Assembly (NCBI RefSeq): GCF_013177695.1
Contig: NZ_WOEY01000102.1
Location: 1-35,865 of the forward strand
Source: Paraburkholderia solitsugae
GTDB lineage: Bacteria; Pseudomonadota; Gammaproteobacteria; Burkholderiales; Burkholderiaceae
Direction of reading: 5' to 3'
DNA length: 35,865 nucleotides
The notes under the pieces are model-generated. The model was not told the DNA's origin. It saw only the letters and a list, made by a program, of their open reading frames with translations, and did not search any database. Position 1 is the first letter of the stretch; each line of letters begins with the position of its first letter. A program made the translations under genes and the position numbers. This document shows positions 17,354-28,767 of this stretch, piece by piece.

Positions 17354-19144
17354 TTACATCTTGACGGGAGCGGAGACGCCAATCGTCGCGAGACCGTTGG
17401 CCAACACCTGACGCGTGGCCGCAAGCAGCGCGACGCGCGCATTGCGCTCGGCAGCGTCGTCGACCAGCACGCGTTCGGCTCTGTCATTGTAGAACGAGTG
17501 GAATTCCCCGGCGAGGTCGCGCAGATAGAATGCGACCGCGTGCGGCGCCAGTTCGTCGGCCGCGTGTTGCAGCATGTCCGGGAACTCGGCGAGCTTGTTC
17601 AGCAAGGCCATGGCGCGTTCGCTGGTAAGCGGCGACACGTCCACCTGGGCCAACGTGCTCTCGTCCGTGCTGTAGCGCGCCTTGCATTCCGCGATGACCG
17701 AGCAGATCCGCGCATGCGCATACTGCACGTAGTGCACCGGATTTTCGTCGTTTTGTTTCAACGCGAGATCGATGTCGAACACGAATTCCGTATCCGCCTT
17801 GCGCGAAATCAGGAAGAAGCGCACGGCGTCGCGGCCGCGGCGAATTGTCTCTTCGTCGATCAGGTCGACGGCGGCTTCCGAGCCCGGCATTGCGCCGCCC
17901 GACCATTCGATCAGGTCGCGCACCGTCACATAGCTGCCGGCGCGCTTCGAGATTTTCACCTCTTCGCCGTTGCGCATGACCGTGACCATCTTGTGCAGGA
18001 TGTAGTCGGGATAGCCCTTCGGAATGCCGATGCCGAGACCTTGCAGGCCGGCGCGCACGCGCGCGATCGTGCCGTGGTGGTCCGAGCCCTGAATGTTGAT
18101 GACCTTGGTGAAGCCGCGTTCCCACTTGGCGACGTGGTAGGCGACGTCCGGCACGAAGTACGTGTACGTGCCGTCGCTCTTGCGCATCACGCGGTCTTTG
18201 TCGTCGCCGTCGTCGGTGGTGCGCAGCCACAGCGCGCCTTCCTGTTCGTAGGTCTTGCCGGCGGCGATCAGCGCCTCGACGGTTTTCTCGACCCGGCCTT
18301 CCTTGTACAGCGACGACTCCAGGTAGTACTGGTCGAACTTCACGCCGAACGCCTGCAAGTCCATGTCCTGCTCGCGGCGCAGATACGCGACCGCGAAGCG
18401 GCGGATCGCGTCGAGGTCCTCGACGTCGCCCGCACCGGTCACCGGCTCGCCGTCGCTCGCGGCCACCGTGGCGCCGTTCAGATAGTCTTTTGCGATGTCG
18501 GCGATGTACTCGCCGTTGTACGCCGAGGCGGGCCAGCCTTCGTCGCCGGGGGCGAGGCCGCGCGCGCGCGCCTGGGTCGACACGGCAAGCGTGTGGATCT
18601 GCACGCCGGCGTCGTTGTAATAGAACTCGCGATGCACGTCATAGCCTTGGCTAGCCAGCACGTTCGAGAGCGCGTCGCCGAGCGCGGCCTGGCGGCCGTG
18701 GCCGACGTGCAGCGGGCCGGTCGGGTTGGCCGAGACGAATTCGATCAGCACATGCTGGCCGGCGTCGCGCTGCGAACGGCCGAAGGCATCCTTTTCAGCG
18801 AACACGGCGGCGATCACCGCCTGCTTGGCGGCGGCGGCGAGGCGCAGGTTGATGAAGCCGGGGCCGGCCACTTCGGCGGCATCCACGAGCCCCAAGGCCC
18901 GCGGCTGCGCGAGCAGCGCGTCGACGATCTGTTGCGCCAGCTGGCGCGGGTTGGCGCGCAGCGGCTTGGCGAGTTGCATCGCCACATTGCAGGCGACGTC
19001 GCCGTGCGCGGCCACTTTGGGACGCTCCAGCGTGATCGTGGGCGAGACGAAGGCGGCTTCGCTCGCGCCTTGGGTTGCTTCAGCAACCTGCTTCACCGTA
19101 TCGGCGAGCAGTGTTTCGAGGGTAAGTTTATGTGCGGGCAGCAT
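17354..19144 (-). CDS. argS: Arginyl-tRNA synthetase
   Basis: A 596-residue class I synthetase that charges tRNA-Arg. The N-terminal Add1 domain is followed by NPTGPLHVGHG with the HIGH-type motif HVGH at 146-149. The KMSKS region reads KISKRAGSYVTV, and the C-terminal DALR anticodon domain includes the HYVQYAHARICSV block. Length agrees with bacterial ArgRS. The frame has a long antisense open frame caused by GC-rich codon use. Confidence 0.98.
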   Translation of the reverse strand: MLPAHKLTLETLLADTVKQVAEATQGASEAAFVSPTITLERPKVAAHGDVACNVAMQLAKPLRANPRQLAQQIVDALLAQPRALGLVDAAEVAGPGFINLRLAAAAKQAVIAAVFAEKDAFGRSQRDAGQHVLIEFVSANPTGPLHVGHGRQAALGDALSNVLASQGYDVHREFYYNDAGVQIHTLAVSTQARARGLAPGDEGWPASAYNGEYIADIAKDYLNGATVAASDGEPVTGAGDVEDLDAIRRFAVAYLRREQDMDLQAFGVKFDQYYLESSLYKEGRVEKTVEALIAAGKTYEQEGALWLRTTDDGDDKDRVMRKSDGTYTYFVPDVAYHVAKWERGFTKVINIQGSDHHGTIARVRAGLQGLGIGIPKGYPDYILHKMVTVMRNGEEVKISKRAGSYVTVRDLIEWSGGAMPGSEAAVDLIDEETIRRGRDAVRFFLISRKADTEFVFDIDLALKQNDENPVHYVQYAHARICSVIAECKARYSTDESTLAQVDVSPLTSERAMALLNKLAEFPDMLQHAADELAPHAVAFYLRDLAGEFHSFYNDRAERVLVDDAAERNARVALLAATRQVLANGLATIGVSAPVKM

Positions 19145-19594
19145 GCTTGTTGCGAGTCCAGTGAGGCAATCCGGTGATGCGGAAGAAGCGGCGGCCGCGC
19201 GCGAGACGCAGCCGATTCGTCAGAAGCGTGGAAAGCGGCGCTGCACCGGCCGGGACGCGCCGGGCACTTCGGGGCACGATCAGCCACGTTGCGCGCAACG
19301 CGGTTGGTGCGGTGCGCGGCGACATGCCGAGGCGCTTGCTGCTGCGGCCTGGCGCGGTAGCAAGCGATTGCGGCCAACCGGCCCAGCCACGCCACCTGCG
19401 CTACGCCGCGCGCGGCGCATTGCGGCACGCTTTTCCGTCCAGACGGATTTTAGCAGGTGCTAATATGTTCAATGAGATGCCCACTAAGAGGGCCGTGGCC
19501 GCCGTGCCTGATCGGCGTGTCAACGTAACGCGCGCCGGCGGCGGATGTCGAGCTGCCCACACGTCGATCCAACATAACGAAAAAGGGAACAGTC
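19145..19594. other. Divergent spacer between argS and the DUF1840 gene
   Basis: About 450 bases with no supported gene. It must contain the argS promoter on the minus strand, for which no clear boxes were found. Short open frames on both strands here lack ribosome-binding sites and family features. Confidence 0.45.
19458..19466 (+). promoter_or_regulatory. Extended -10 promoter candidate for the DUF1840 gene
   Basis: TG-C-TAATAT (TG 19458-19459, hexamer 19461-19466) is an extended -10 with no good -35. The leader to the ATG at 19595 would be about 120 bases. Confidence 0.4.
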
Positions 19595-19921
19595 ATGCTG
19601 ATTACTTTCAAATGCCGGGCCTACCCGGATGTGGTGATGCTGGAGAATCTTGCCCAGTACCTCGTTGGCATTGTCGGCAAGCGCCTTGGTGAGCGTGGCG
19701 TGATCACGCACGACGAACTCGACGTTGCGATCACCAAGCTCGAAGCGGCAATCAGCGTCGACAAACAGGAACGTGCCGAGCACGAAGGCCATTTCCACGA
19801 AGGCGAAGACGGCCACGAACATCATGAGATTCCACCGGGACTCGCCCAGCGCGCGTTCCCGTTCCTCGACATGTTGCGCGCCGCGCAGAAGGAAAACCTG
19901 GATATCCTCTGGGGTCTCTGA
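19595..19921 (+). CDS. DUF1840 family protein
   Basis: A 108-residue cytoplasmic protein typical of Betaproteobacteria. The start MLITFKCRAYPDVVML and the C-terminal FPFLDMLRAAQKENLDILWG block are the family hallmarks. The middle is His/Glu-rich (HEGHFHEGEDGHEHHE), which could bind metal. Function is unknown. The ATG has AAAGGGAA upstream. It is monocistronic: a strong terminator follows 70 bases after the stop. Confidence 0.88.
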   Translation: MLITFKCRAYPDVVMLENLAQYLVGIVGKRLGERGVITHDELDVAITKLEAAISVDKQERAEHEGHFHEGEDGHEHHEIPPGLAQRAFPFLDMLRAAQKENLDILWGL

Positions 19922-19988
19922 TTCCGGAGCGGTCCGACAGCGGTGGCGTTCACCGCGCTTGGGCGGCGCAGACCGTCACGCATCAATG

Positions 19989-20021
19989 CAAAGAGCCCGC
20001 ATGAGCGGGCTCTTTGTCTTT
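19989..20021 (+). terminator. Strong Rho-independent terminator, possibly bidirectional
   Basis: A perfect 12-bp stem (caaagagcccgc 19989-20000, gcgggctctttg 20005-20016) with a 4-nt ATGA loop, followed by tcttt. On the opposite strand it could also end the small secreted-protein transcript from 20264. Confidence 0.9.
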
Positions 20022-20054
20022 CACGGGTCGTAACGGCCCGTCTGCCGAGCCTGC

Positions 20055-20264
20055 TTACTGGCTGGCGGCGTCCGCAGGGGCGGCCATCGGTGCCGACGCA
20101 CCCTTCTTCATTTTCTGTTTCTTGGGCTTCTTGACGTGCTTCTCAGTGGGTGGCGAATACGAACTGACCGAGCTCGACGCGGCAGGGGCCGCGGGCTGGG
20201 CCAGCGCCACCGAGGCGCTTGCGGCGAGCGAAACAGCAGTCAATAACAGCGTCAGCTTCTTCAT
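20055..20264 (-). CDS. Small secreted Lys-rich protein of unknown function
   Basis: A 69-residue protein with a clear Sec signal peptide (MKKLTLLLTAVSLAASASVALA, cleavage near 22). The mature part is a Pro/Ala/Ser segment followed by a strongly basic block (KHVKKPKKQKMKKG) and an Ala-rich tail. No known domain is recognised. The ATG at 20264 is chosen because GGAGAG stands 7 bases upstream and it directly opens the signal peptide. The basic mature chain could bind cell wall, LPS or nucleic acid; this is inference. It lies downstream of the metH genes on the same strand but 157 bases away. Confidence 0.75.
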   Translation of the reverse strand: MKKLTLLLTAVSLAASASVALAQPAAPAASSSVSSYSPPTEKHVKKPKKQKMKKGASAPMAAPADAASQ

Positions 20265-20421
20265 ATGATTCTCTCCGTCGACGATTGCAATTAGATAAGC
20301 CGACGCGTTTTGGCCGCGTCTGGCGGGGTGAAACCAATTCAGTCTACAAAGCCGAAAATTACACTGCCGCAAATCTTCAGCCTAGCGTGCCCGATATAGT
20401 AGGTTTCCCGCCCCGCAAGGC

Positions 20422-23139
<2,718 letters not shown>

Positions 23140-23234
23140 GGCGTAGGTGCGGTTCGGTTGCGTGCGATTACGTGCGGTTACGGGCGTCGGGTTCGATAGC
23201 GAAACAGCGGCGGAGCAGGGTCGAACTACCGGAC

Positions 23235-24305
23235 TCAGGCTGCGTCGCGGTATTGAGTCGGCCATTGGCGCGGCTTTACTTCAGCCAGCGCCTTGGCAAT
23301 CGCCGCAATATGCTCCGGCGTCGTGCCGCAGCAGCCGCCGGCGATATTCACGAGGCCTGCCTGCGCGAACTCCTTCAGCAATCCCGACGTATCCGCCGGC
23401 AATTCGTCGAAGCCCGTATCGCTCATCGGATTCGGCAAACCGGCGTTTGGATAGCACGACACATAGGTGTCGCACAGCTTCGCCAGCTCGGCGATATATG
23501 GGCGCATCAGCGCCGCGCCCAAGGCGCAGTTCAAACCGAAGGTGAGCGGTTTCGCGTGGCGCAGCGAGTTCCAGAAAGCCTCGACGGTTTGTCCCGAAAG
23601 AATCCGGCCCGATGCATCAGTGACGGTGCCCGAGATCATGATCGGCAGGCGCTCGCCGGTGTCTTCGAACAGCTCGTCCAGCGCGAATAGCGCGGCCTTC
23701 GCGTTGAGCGTGTCGAAGATCGTTTCGACGAGGAACAGATCGCAGCCGCCGTCGAGCAAGGCCTTGGCCTGCTCGTAGTACGCCGCGCGCAGTTCGTCGA
23801 ACGTCACGTTGCGCGCACCCGGGTCGTTCACGTCAGGGGAAATGCTCGCCGTCTTCGGCGTCGGTCCGATTGCGCCGGCGACAAAGCGCGGCTTGTCGGG
23901 CGTCGAGTACTTGTCGCAGGCGGCGCGCGCCAGCTTCGCCGATTCGAGATTCATCTCGATGGCGAGGTTTTCCATCCCGTAGTCGGCCTGCGCAACCGTG
24001 GTGGCGCCGAACGTGTTGGTTTCGATGATATCCGCGCCCGCCGCGAGATACTGCTCGTGAATCTCGCCGATGATCTGCGGTTGCGTGATCGATAGCAACT
24101 CGTTGTTGCCCTTGATGTCGCGCCCGTAGTCCTTGAAGCGCTCGCCACGATAGCGGGATTCGTCGAGCTTGTAGCGCTGGATCATCGTGCCCATTGCGCC
24201 GTCCAGAATCAGGATGCGCGACTTGAGCAGCGCGGGCAGCGCCGTGCCGCGCGTGTAGGCGGCGTCGGGACGGACTGGCGTGGCGGATTGAGCAGGCTGG
24301 TTCAT
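23235..24305 (-). CDS. Homocysteine S-methyltransferase subunit of split MetH
   Basis: A 356-residue protein matching the N-terminal module of MetH, with zinc ligands C260 (GLNCALG) and C325-C326 (GGCCGTTPEH). The opening RILILDGAMGTMIQ is standard for the family. It activates homocysteine as a zinc thiolate. Its own stop and the separate start of the following gene show a true gene split rather than a single frameshift: the intervening 95 bases carry no MetH-like sequence. No strong Shine-Dalgarno is seen. Annotation elsewhere would call it a homocysteine S-methyltransferase family protein. Confidence 0.93.
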   Translation of the reverse strand: MNQPAQSATPVRPDAAYTRGTALPALLKSRILILDGAMGTMIQRYKLDESRYRGERFKDYGRDIKGNNELLSITQPQIIGEIHEQYLAAGADIIETNTFGATTVAQADYGMENLAIEMNLESAKLARAACDKYSTPDKPRFVAGAIGPTPKTASISPDVNDPGARNVTFDELRAAYYEQAKALLDGGCDLFLVETIFDTLNAKAALFALDELFEDTGERLPIMISGTVTDASGRILSGQTVEAFWNSLRHAKPLTFGLNCALGAALMRPYIAELAKLCDTYVSCYPNAGLPNPMSDTGFDELPADTSGLLKEFAQAGLVNIAGGCCGTTPEHIAAIAKALAEVKPRQWPTQYRDAA

Positions 24306-24346
24306 GGCGGACGAGGGCTTGCGCCGGCTTTTTCGGGAAACCTGTC

Positions 24347-24352
24347 ATTGTA
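24347..24352 (-). promoter_or_regulatory. Candidate -10 box of the metH operon
   Basis: TACAAT on the minus strand, 42 bases upstream of the ATG at 24305. No good -35 is seen, so activation (for example by MetR) would be needed. The upstream stretch does not show a recognisable SAH or cobalamin riboswitch core. Confidence 0.4.
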
Positions 24353-24446
24353 GCCGCAGTGGGGCGGTTCCGCCGGGCGCGGGCGCGCGCCGCGGCAACG
24401 ACGGCTGCGGCCGTAGCGGAAACAAAATGACGAAAACAGGCGACAG

Positions 24447-24485
24447 AAACAAAACGGCCCAGTCAGGTGAAAGCCTGCTGGGCCG
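24447..24485 (-). terminator. Rho-independent terminator of the DUF3567 gene
   Basis: On the minus strand cggcccag/ctgggccg arms (24455-24462, 24478-24485) continue inward as cagg/cctg with one bulged base and a 6-nt loop. UUUUGUUU follows (24447-24454 on the plus strand). Confidence 0.88.
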
Positions 24486-24578
24486 CGTTACTGCTGTAGA
24501 CCGACTTGTAAAGGCCGCCGGCTAAGCCGGTCGGCGCGGTCGATACTTGTCGCCAAACCGTTACGTTAAATCCTTCAG

Positions 24579-24836
24579 TTAGTGAAGAATCACCGGTTGA
24601 TGCATCAGGCTGTCGAACTGCCCGAGGAATTCGTCTACCTCATCCAGTGACGGTTCATCTTCGATCAGCTTTTGCACGTGCTCGCGGAAACTCGCCGCCA
24701 TTGCACCGTCTATGTAGATTTCGCGCTGCATGTTCTTGTCCACGATCTCATAGCCTCCTGATTTCATGGCCAGCGGGCCTTCCTGCGGCGGAAACTCGAC
24801 GACACAATAGTTGGGGCTGTTATAGATCATTTGCAT
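24579..24836 (-). CDS. DUF3567 family protein
   Basis: An 85-residue cytoplasmic protein typical of Burkholderiales. The start MQMIYNSPNYCVVEF, the central GGYEIVDKNMQREIYIDG block and an acidic helical C-terminus (EDEPSLDEVDEFLGQF) are family features. Function is unknown. The ATG at 24836 has AAGGAG at good spacing. It is followed by its own terminator, so it is a single-gene unit. Confidence 0.88.
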   Translation of the reverse strand: MQMIYNSPNYCVVEFPPQEGPLAMKSGGYEIVDKNMQREIYIDGAMAASFREHVQKLIEDEPSLDEVDEFLGQFDSLMHQPVILH

Positions 24837-24953
24837 GGCGACACTCCTTATTTCCGTTGGCTCCTGGCCATTCCTGCGCCATAGGTGGAGCTTGTGGTGT
24901 GGAATTCAAGGGGTGGGTCCGGATTGACGCTTGTAAAGTTCCGAACCTACCGG

Positions 24954-25225
24954 TTAGACCGGCTTTCCAAGAAACGTTTCAAGCAGTGCAGCAAAACGGT
25001 GAGATTGTTCGATGGGCGCGAGAGGAGCGGCATCGAGCAGTTCGAACTGTGCGCCTTCGATGGCGTCTTGCTATTACCGGCGTTGCAGCAGGTGGCGTGC
25101 CACGTATCGTGGCGGCCCACTACGGTCAACGTCGGGCGACGTACTGTTCCCAGCTTACCCCGTAGATCGAAATCGCGCAGGGCTTCGCATGCCATGGCGT
25201 AGCCTTCTGACAACGATGTGTTAAT
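24954..25225 (-). pseudogene. Remnant of pcaD (3-oxoadipate enol-lactonase), C-terminal part
   Basis: Read on the minus strand, one frame gives SEGYAMACEALRDFDLRG followed by PTLTVVGRHD. The next frame gives GTPPAA, and the third gives DAIEGAQFELLDAAPLAPIE, then a short HRFAALLETFL end and TAA at 24954-24956. These three pieces in order match the C-terminal third of PcaD-type alpha/beta hydrolases: the helix before the acid strand, the catalytic Asp loop GRHD, TPPA, and the final helix. The usual His-containing loop (AAHLSNIEQ) reads AAPLAPIEQ, so the catalytic His is lost too. At least two frameshifts are needed. The N-terminal two thirds, including the nucleophile Ser, are gone, and an in-frame stop lies upstream. 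No other pca genes are near. Confidence 0.75.
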
Positions 25226-25269
25226 TCGTCGTTAAAGTTTCTGCGACCTGTTCGAGACCCTACTCGAGT

Positions 25270-26592
25270 TCAGGGCTTATCGGGCAGGTTGCCGGGAACG
25301 GTCGAATCGACCGGTGAAGCGGGGACGGTTTGCGGCGTCATCGCGGGTGCGTTGGTGGCGGGCGACGGGTTTGCCGGATTGCCGGGTGAGATAGTGCTAC
25401 CGGTATCGGTGCCACCGGTACCAGTAGTGCTGCCGGCATCACTAGAACTGTCGGTTGGACTGCCGGTATCGTCTGCATTGAGCTTGCCGCGCCACACCAG
25501 TTCGAATTGCGTGCCGTTCGGCTCGGTCTGCATGATTCGCGCGGGCAGCCAGCCAAGCGACGGCGCGAGCCATACATCGATGCGGCGAAGATCGCCATCA
25601 TGGCGAGGCAAGCGTCTAAAGTGGCGCGTCTCGAGGTAACCCTGCGCGGTGCGGATGGTCTCGTCGCCGATTGTCTCGATTGGCCAGTTCTCGCCGCTGT
25701 CGTTGTCGACCACGAAGAATTGCCGGGTCACGCCCGGTTTGTAGGCCCCAGGGTCGCCGCGCACGAGGCTGGCAAGCTGCATCACCATGCTGAAACGGTC
25801 CTGCGCGCCGTCGGGCAGCGGCAGCGTGGCCGGGGTGCGCGTGAAGACGATTTGTTTGTCGGTGCGATTGAAGATCGCCACGTCTTCCGGGCGACGGCCA
25901 CGCTTTTCGATGTACTGATCCGGTGCTAGGCCAAAGGCGTCGATGCGGCCATGGCTCGAGTACACGAACGTGCCCACGAACGGCAGCGGCACGGAGACGA
26001 CCATCTCGTAGTTTTGTGCGTTGCTGGTCCAGTGGATTGTGCCAGGCTGGTTGCGCACGCCGTTGTAGAACGTGTCGTACTGCAGCTCCCCGGATGGTGG
26101 AACGGAGAATTTCACACCTGCTGAAGCTTGCGGCGCGCTGGCGGCGGCGGGGGCGCTGGCCGTACTGGCGGCGGTCGCGCTCGCATTGGCGTTGACATTG
26201 GGGGTACTCGCTGCGGCCGATGCGCTCGCCGCGACATCCGATGCGGCCGTGACCGCGGGTGCCTGCTTGGCCGGCTGCGTCGCCGTCAGCACGTGTTCGC
26301 GCGGTTTGCTCGCGGCTGCTTTGTGCGCCGGAACGGGCGCCGCAGCGTGCGGCTCGTCGGTAGCGGGTTTGCGTTCGATACGTTCGGGTGTAAGCAGTGC
26401 AACCTGCACCGGGACATGCTCGTTGTCAGACGGATTCAGCGTGGCGCGGTTGCGCTCGACCCATTGCGCCGCAATCCAGTGCAGAACGGCCACCACCAGC
26501 AGAACCGCGAGCCATCGCCACACCCGCAAACCGGCGCGCGGCCCGGCGGGCGGCGTGCGATCAGAGCGGCGTGTGGTGGACGGTGATGACAT
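25270..26592 (-). CDS. DUF3108 domain protein, membrane-anchored
   Basis: A 440-residue protein. A basic N-terminus is followed by one membrane segment at about 25-42 (WLAVLLVVAVLHWIAAQW). A long Ala/Ser/Pro-rich linker runs to about 155. The DUF3108 domain follows (GELQYDTFYNG, YEMVVSVPLPFVGTF, then the LPRHDGDLRRIDVWLAP strand). The C-terminal 70 residues are a Thr/Gly/Pro-rich tail. The domain faces the periplasm; function is unknown. An ATG at 26592 is preferred to the TTG at 26598, but neither has a ribosome-binding site. The low-complexity flanks are likely to vary between strains. Confidence 0.85.
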   Translation of the reverse strand: MSSPSTTRRSDRTPPAGPRAGLRVWRWLAVLLVVAVLHWIAAQWVERNRATLNPSDNEHVPVQVALLTPERIERKPATDEPHAAAPVPAHKAAASKPREHVLTATQPAKQAPAVTAASDVAASASAAASTPNVNANASATAASTASAPAAASAPQASAGVKFSVPPSGELQYDTFYNGVRNQPGTIHWTSNAQNYEMVVSVPLPFVGTFVYSSHGRIDAFGLAPDQYIEKRGRRPEDVAIFNRTDKQIVFTRTPATLPLPDGAQDRFSMVMQLASLVRGDPGAYKPGVTRQFFVVDNDSGENWPIETIGDETIRTAQGYLETRHFRRLPRHDGDLRRIDVWLAPSLGWLPARIMQTEPNGTQFELVWRGKLNADDTGSPTDSSSDAGSTTGTGGTDTGSTISPGNPANPSPATNAPAMTPQTVPASPVDSTVPGNLPDKP

Positions 26593-26753
26593 CGGCAAAT
26601 GAATTCGATCGGGCGGACGGTAAGGGGATTGGCGGAGGCACGTCCAGAGTCCCTGCGTGTCGGGAGCGGTGAAAGCCGACGGACCAGGGCGCTGAACGGG
26701 CAGCGCACGGTTTCGACCACCCGCCGACGAACGATGTTCCTGAACTCAGTTCA

Positions 26754-27650
26754 TCAGCGTGGCGTCGCACTATACCCGAGCTCGTACGAGAGCTTTCGCG
26801 CACATTCGCGCAGCGCCGTATCGATCTCGCCGCCCCAGCTGATATCGAACGCGCCTTCGTGGCCGAGCGCGATCAATCCCAGCGCAAGATCGCCGGTCGA
26901 GTCGAACACCGGCATGCAGAACGCGTGGATGGTCGGCAGCAACATGCCTTCCACGCGCGCCGCTTCGTGCTGCCGCACTTCCGCGAGCACCCGTTCGACC
27001 TCTTCCCGTGTGCGCGGGCCGCTGATGTGCGACGCGCGGCGCGAATCAGCCAGTTCACGCTCGAGCATCGCGGCGGTCTTGCTTGACGGCAGATAGGCGG
27101 CAAACAGCAGGCCGGTGGCGGAACTGAGCAGCGGCATCACGTCGCCGAGCTTGAGCGATGCCTTGGCCGGATGACTCGATTCCATCCAGTGGACCATTGT
27201 CGGCCCCTGATTGCCCCACACCGCGATGCCCACCGTCAGGTCGAGCCGGTCGCGCAGTTCGGCAAGCGCAATGCGCGCGAGTTTCACGCCGTCGACGCGG
27301 GCGAGCCGCGCGAGCCCCAATTGCAACGCGAAGCCGCCCAGTTCGTAACGCCCCGACAGCGGGTCCTGCGCCACGACGCCAAGGCGCAGGAAGCTCACCA
27401 GATAGCGGTGCGCTTTCGCCGGGCTCATACCCGCACGCTGCGCCAGATCGCGCAGCATCATCGCGCGTGGTTCGTGGGTCAGCACGTCGAGCAATCTGAA
27501 ACCGACTTCGATCGACTGGATGCCGGAGCGCAGCTTTTCCTCGCCGGTCTCGACGCTTTCGTCGTCGGATTCGGGCGCGTCGTGCGGTTCGGGCGGTTCA
27601 GCGGAGTCGGTGTCGGTGTGGATCGCGCCGGAGCGGGCAATTGGAGGCAT
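26754..27650 (-). CDS. IclR-family transcriptional regulator
   Basis: A 298-residue regulator. A 40-residue acidic, disordered N-terminus precedes the winged helix (about 44-105; GFRLLDVLTHEP, LRDLAQRAGMSPAKAHRYL). The IclR effector domain follows, with GLLFAAYLP and a Cys-containing pocket strand (AFCMPVFDSTGDLALGLIALG). It is divergent from the FAH-family hydrolase across 114 bases, so it very likely controls that gene. Effectors in this family are usually small aromatic or dicarboxylic acids. A perfect palindrome tgaact-c-agttca (26741-26753) touches its stop codon. Confidence 0.92.
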   Translation of the reverse strand: MPPIARSGAIHTDTDSAEPPEPHDAPESDDESVETGEEKLRSGIQSIEVGFRLLDVLTHEPRAMMLRDLAQRAGMSPAKAHRYLVSFLRLGVVAQDPLSGRYELGGFALQLGLARLARVDGVKLARIALAELRDRLDLTVGIAVWGNQGPTMVHWMESSHPAKASLKLGDVMPLLSSATGLLFAAYLPSSKTAAMLERELADSRRASHISGPRTREEVERVLAEVRQHEAARVEGMLLPTIHAFCMPVFDSTGDLALGLIALGHEGAFDISWGGEIDTALRECARKLSYELGYSATPR

Positions 27651-27698
27651 GAGCGAGGCGCATGAAGCGCGTTAAAGGACAGTGAGATGCAACGGCAC

Positions 27699-27741
27699 TT
27701 GGGCCGGGCCGATTCACCATCGTAGAATAGATTCCTTCTAT
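27699..27741 (+). promoter_or_regulatory. FAH-hydrolase promoter with overlapping inverted repeat
   Basis: TTGGGC (27699-27704), 18 bases, TAGAAT (27723-27728). Inverted repeats TAGAA-N8-TTCTA (27723-27740) and ATAGA-N5-TCTAT (27727-27741) overlap the -10 box. This is the expected site for control by the divergent IclR protein. Confidence 0.45.
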
Positions 27742-27764
27742 CGTCACTAACGGCTCACTCCTCT

Positions 27765-28748
27765 ATGAAACTTGCCACGCTGAAGGACGGCACGCGCGAC
27801 GGTCAGCTGATCGTCGTGTCCCGCGACCTGCACACCGCGGCCGTCGCCGACGCGATCGCGCCCACCATGCAGCGCGTGCTCGACGACTGGGCCTTCTACG
27901 CGCCGCAACTGCAGGACCTGTACGACGCGCTCAACCAGGGCCGCGCGCGCAACACCTTCCCGTTCGACGCCAGGGAATGCATGGCACCGCTGCCGCGCGC
28001 GTTCCAGTGGGCCGACGGTTCGTCGTACGTGAACCATGTCGAACTGGTGCGCCGGGCGCGCGGCGCGGAAATGCCGCCGGAATTCTGGACGGACCCACTC
28101 ATGTACCAAGGTGGCAGCGACGACTTCATCGGCCCGAAAGACGATGTGCTGTGCGCATCGGAAGAATTCGGCATCGACTTCGAAGCGGAAGTGGCCGTGA
28201 TCACCACCGACGTGCCGATGGGCGCCACCCCCGATCAGGCGCTCAGGAGCGTGCGTCTGGTGACGCTCGTCAACGATGTCTCGCTGCGCAATCTGATCCC
28301 CGCGGAACTCGCGAAGGGTTTCGGCTTTTTCCAGAGCAAGCCGGCCACGTCGTTCGCGCCGGTCGCGGTGACGCCCGACGAACTCGGCGAGAGCTGGCGC
28401 GAAGGGCGCGTGCACCGGCCGATGATCGTCCACTGGAACAGCAAGAAGGTCGGCCAACCCGACGCCGGCACCGACATGGTGTTCCACTTCGGCCAACTGA
28501 TCTCGCACGCGGCGAAGACGCGCAATCTGCGCGCCGGCGCGATTGTCGGCTCGGGCACGGTGTCGAACAAGGACGCGAAGCGCGGCTATTGCTGCATCGC
28601 TGAAAAGCGCTGCCTCGAGACCATCGAGCACGGCGCGCCGCAAACTGAGTTCATGAAGTTCGGCGATACCGTGAAGATCGAGATGTTCGACGAAGCAGGC
28701 AAGTCGATTTTCGGGGCGATCGATCAGGGTATCGCGCCGCTGGATTAA
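27765..28748 (+). CDS. Fumarylacetoacetate hydrolase-family protein
   Basis: A 327-residue FAH-fold enzyme. The metal-binding set is E140 and E142 in GIDFEAEVAV and D171 in LVNDVS. The RNLIP and QSKPATSFAP blocks and the GSGTVSNKD turn complete the fold. Family members cleave C-C bonds in beta-diketo acids or decarboxylate/hydrate oxo-acids in aromatic breakdown. The two-part N-terminal region is the type seen in fumarylacetoacetase-like proteins of Burkholderia. No homogentisate dioxygenase is adjacent, so the substrate is open. No Shine-Dalgarno is visible before the ATG, which has pyrimidine-rich sequence upstream. Confidence 0.9.
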   Translation: MKLATLKDGTRDGQLIVVSRDLHTAAVADAIAPTMQRVLDDWAFYAPQLQDLYDALNQGRARNTFPFDARECMAPLPRAFQWADGSSYVNHVELVRRARGAEMPPEFWTDPLMYQGGSDDFIGPKDDVLCASEEFGIDFEAEVAVITTDVPMGATPDQALRSVRLVTLVNDVSLRNLIPAELAKGFGFFQSKPATSFAPVAVTPDELGESWREGRVHRPMIVHWNSKKVGQPDAGTDMVFHFGQLISHAAKTRNLRAGAIVGSGTVSNKDAKRGYCCIAEKRCLETIEHGAPQTEFMKFGDTVKIEMFDEAGKSIFGAIDQGIAPLD

Positions 28749-28767
28749 GGCGGCGGTTTCGTGCAGT

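Noticed and set aside
17333..19177. 614-codon open frame antisense to argS
   Set aside because: The minus strand is an unmistakable ArgRS. The antisense frame is an effect of GC-rich third positions and shows no family features.
24306..24446. SAH or cobalamin riboswitch upstream of metH
   Set aside because: The leader was read for the conserved cores and none was recognised. A covariance-model search would decide.
24486..24578. Hairpin ccggc-taa-gccgg downstream of the DUF3567 gene as a second terminator
   Set aside because: No U-run follows on either strand, and the strong terminator at 24447-24485 already serves this gene.
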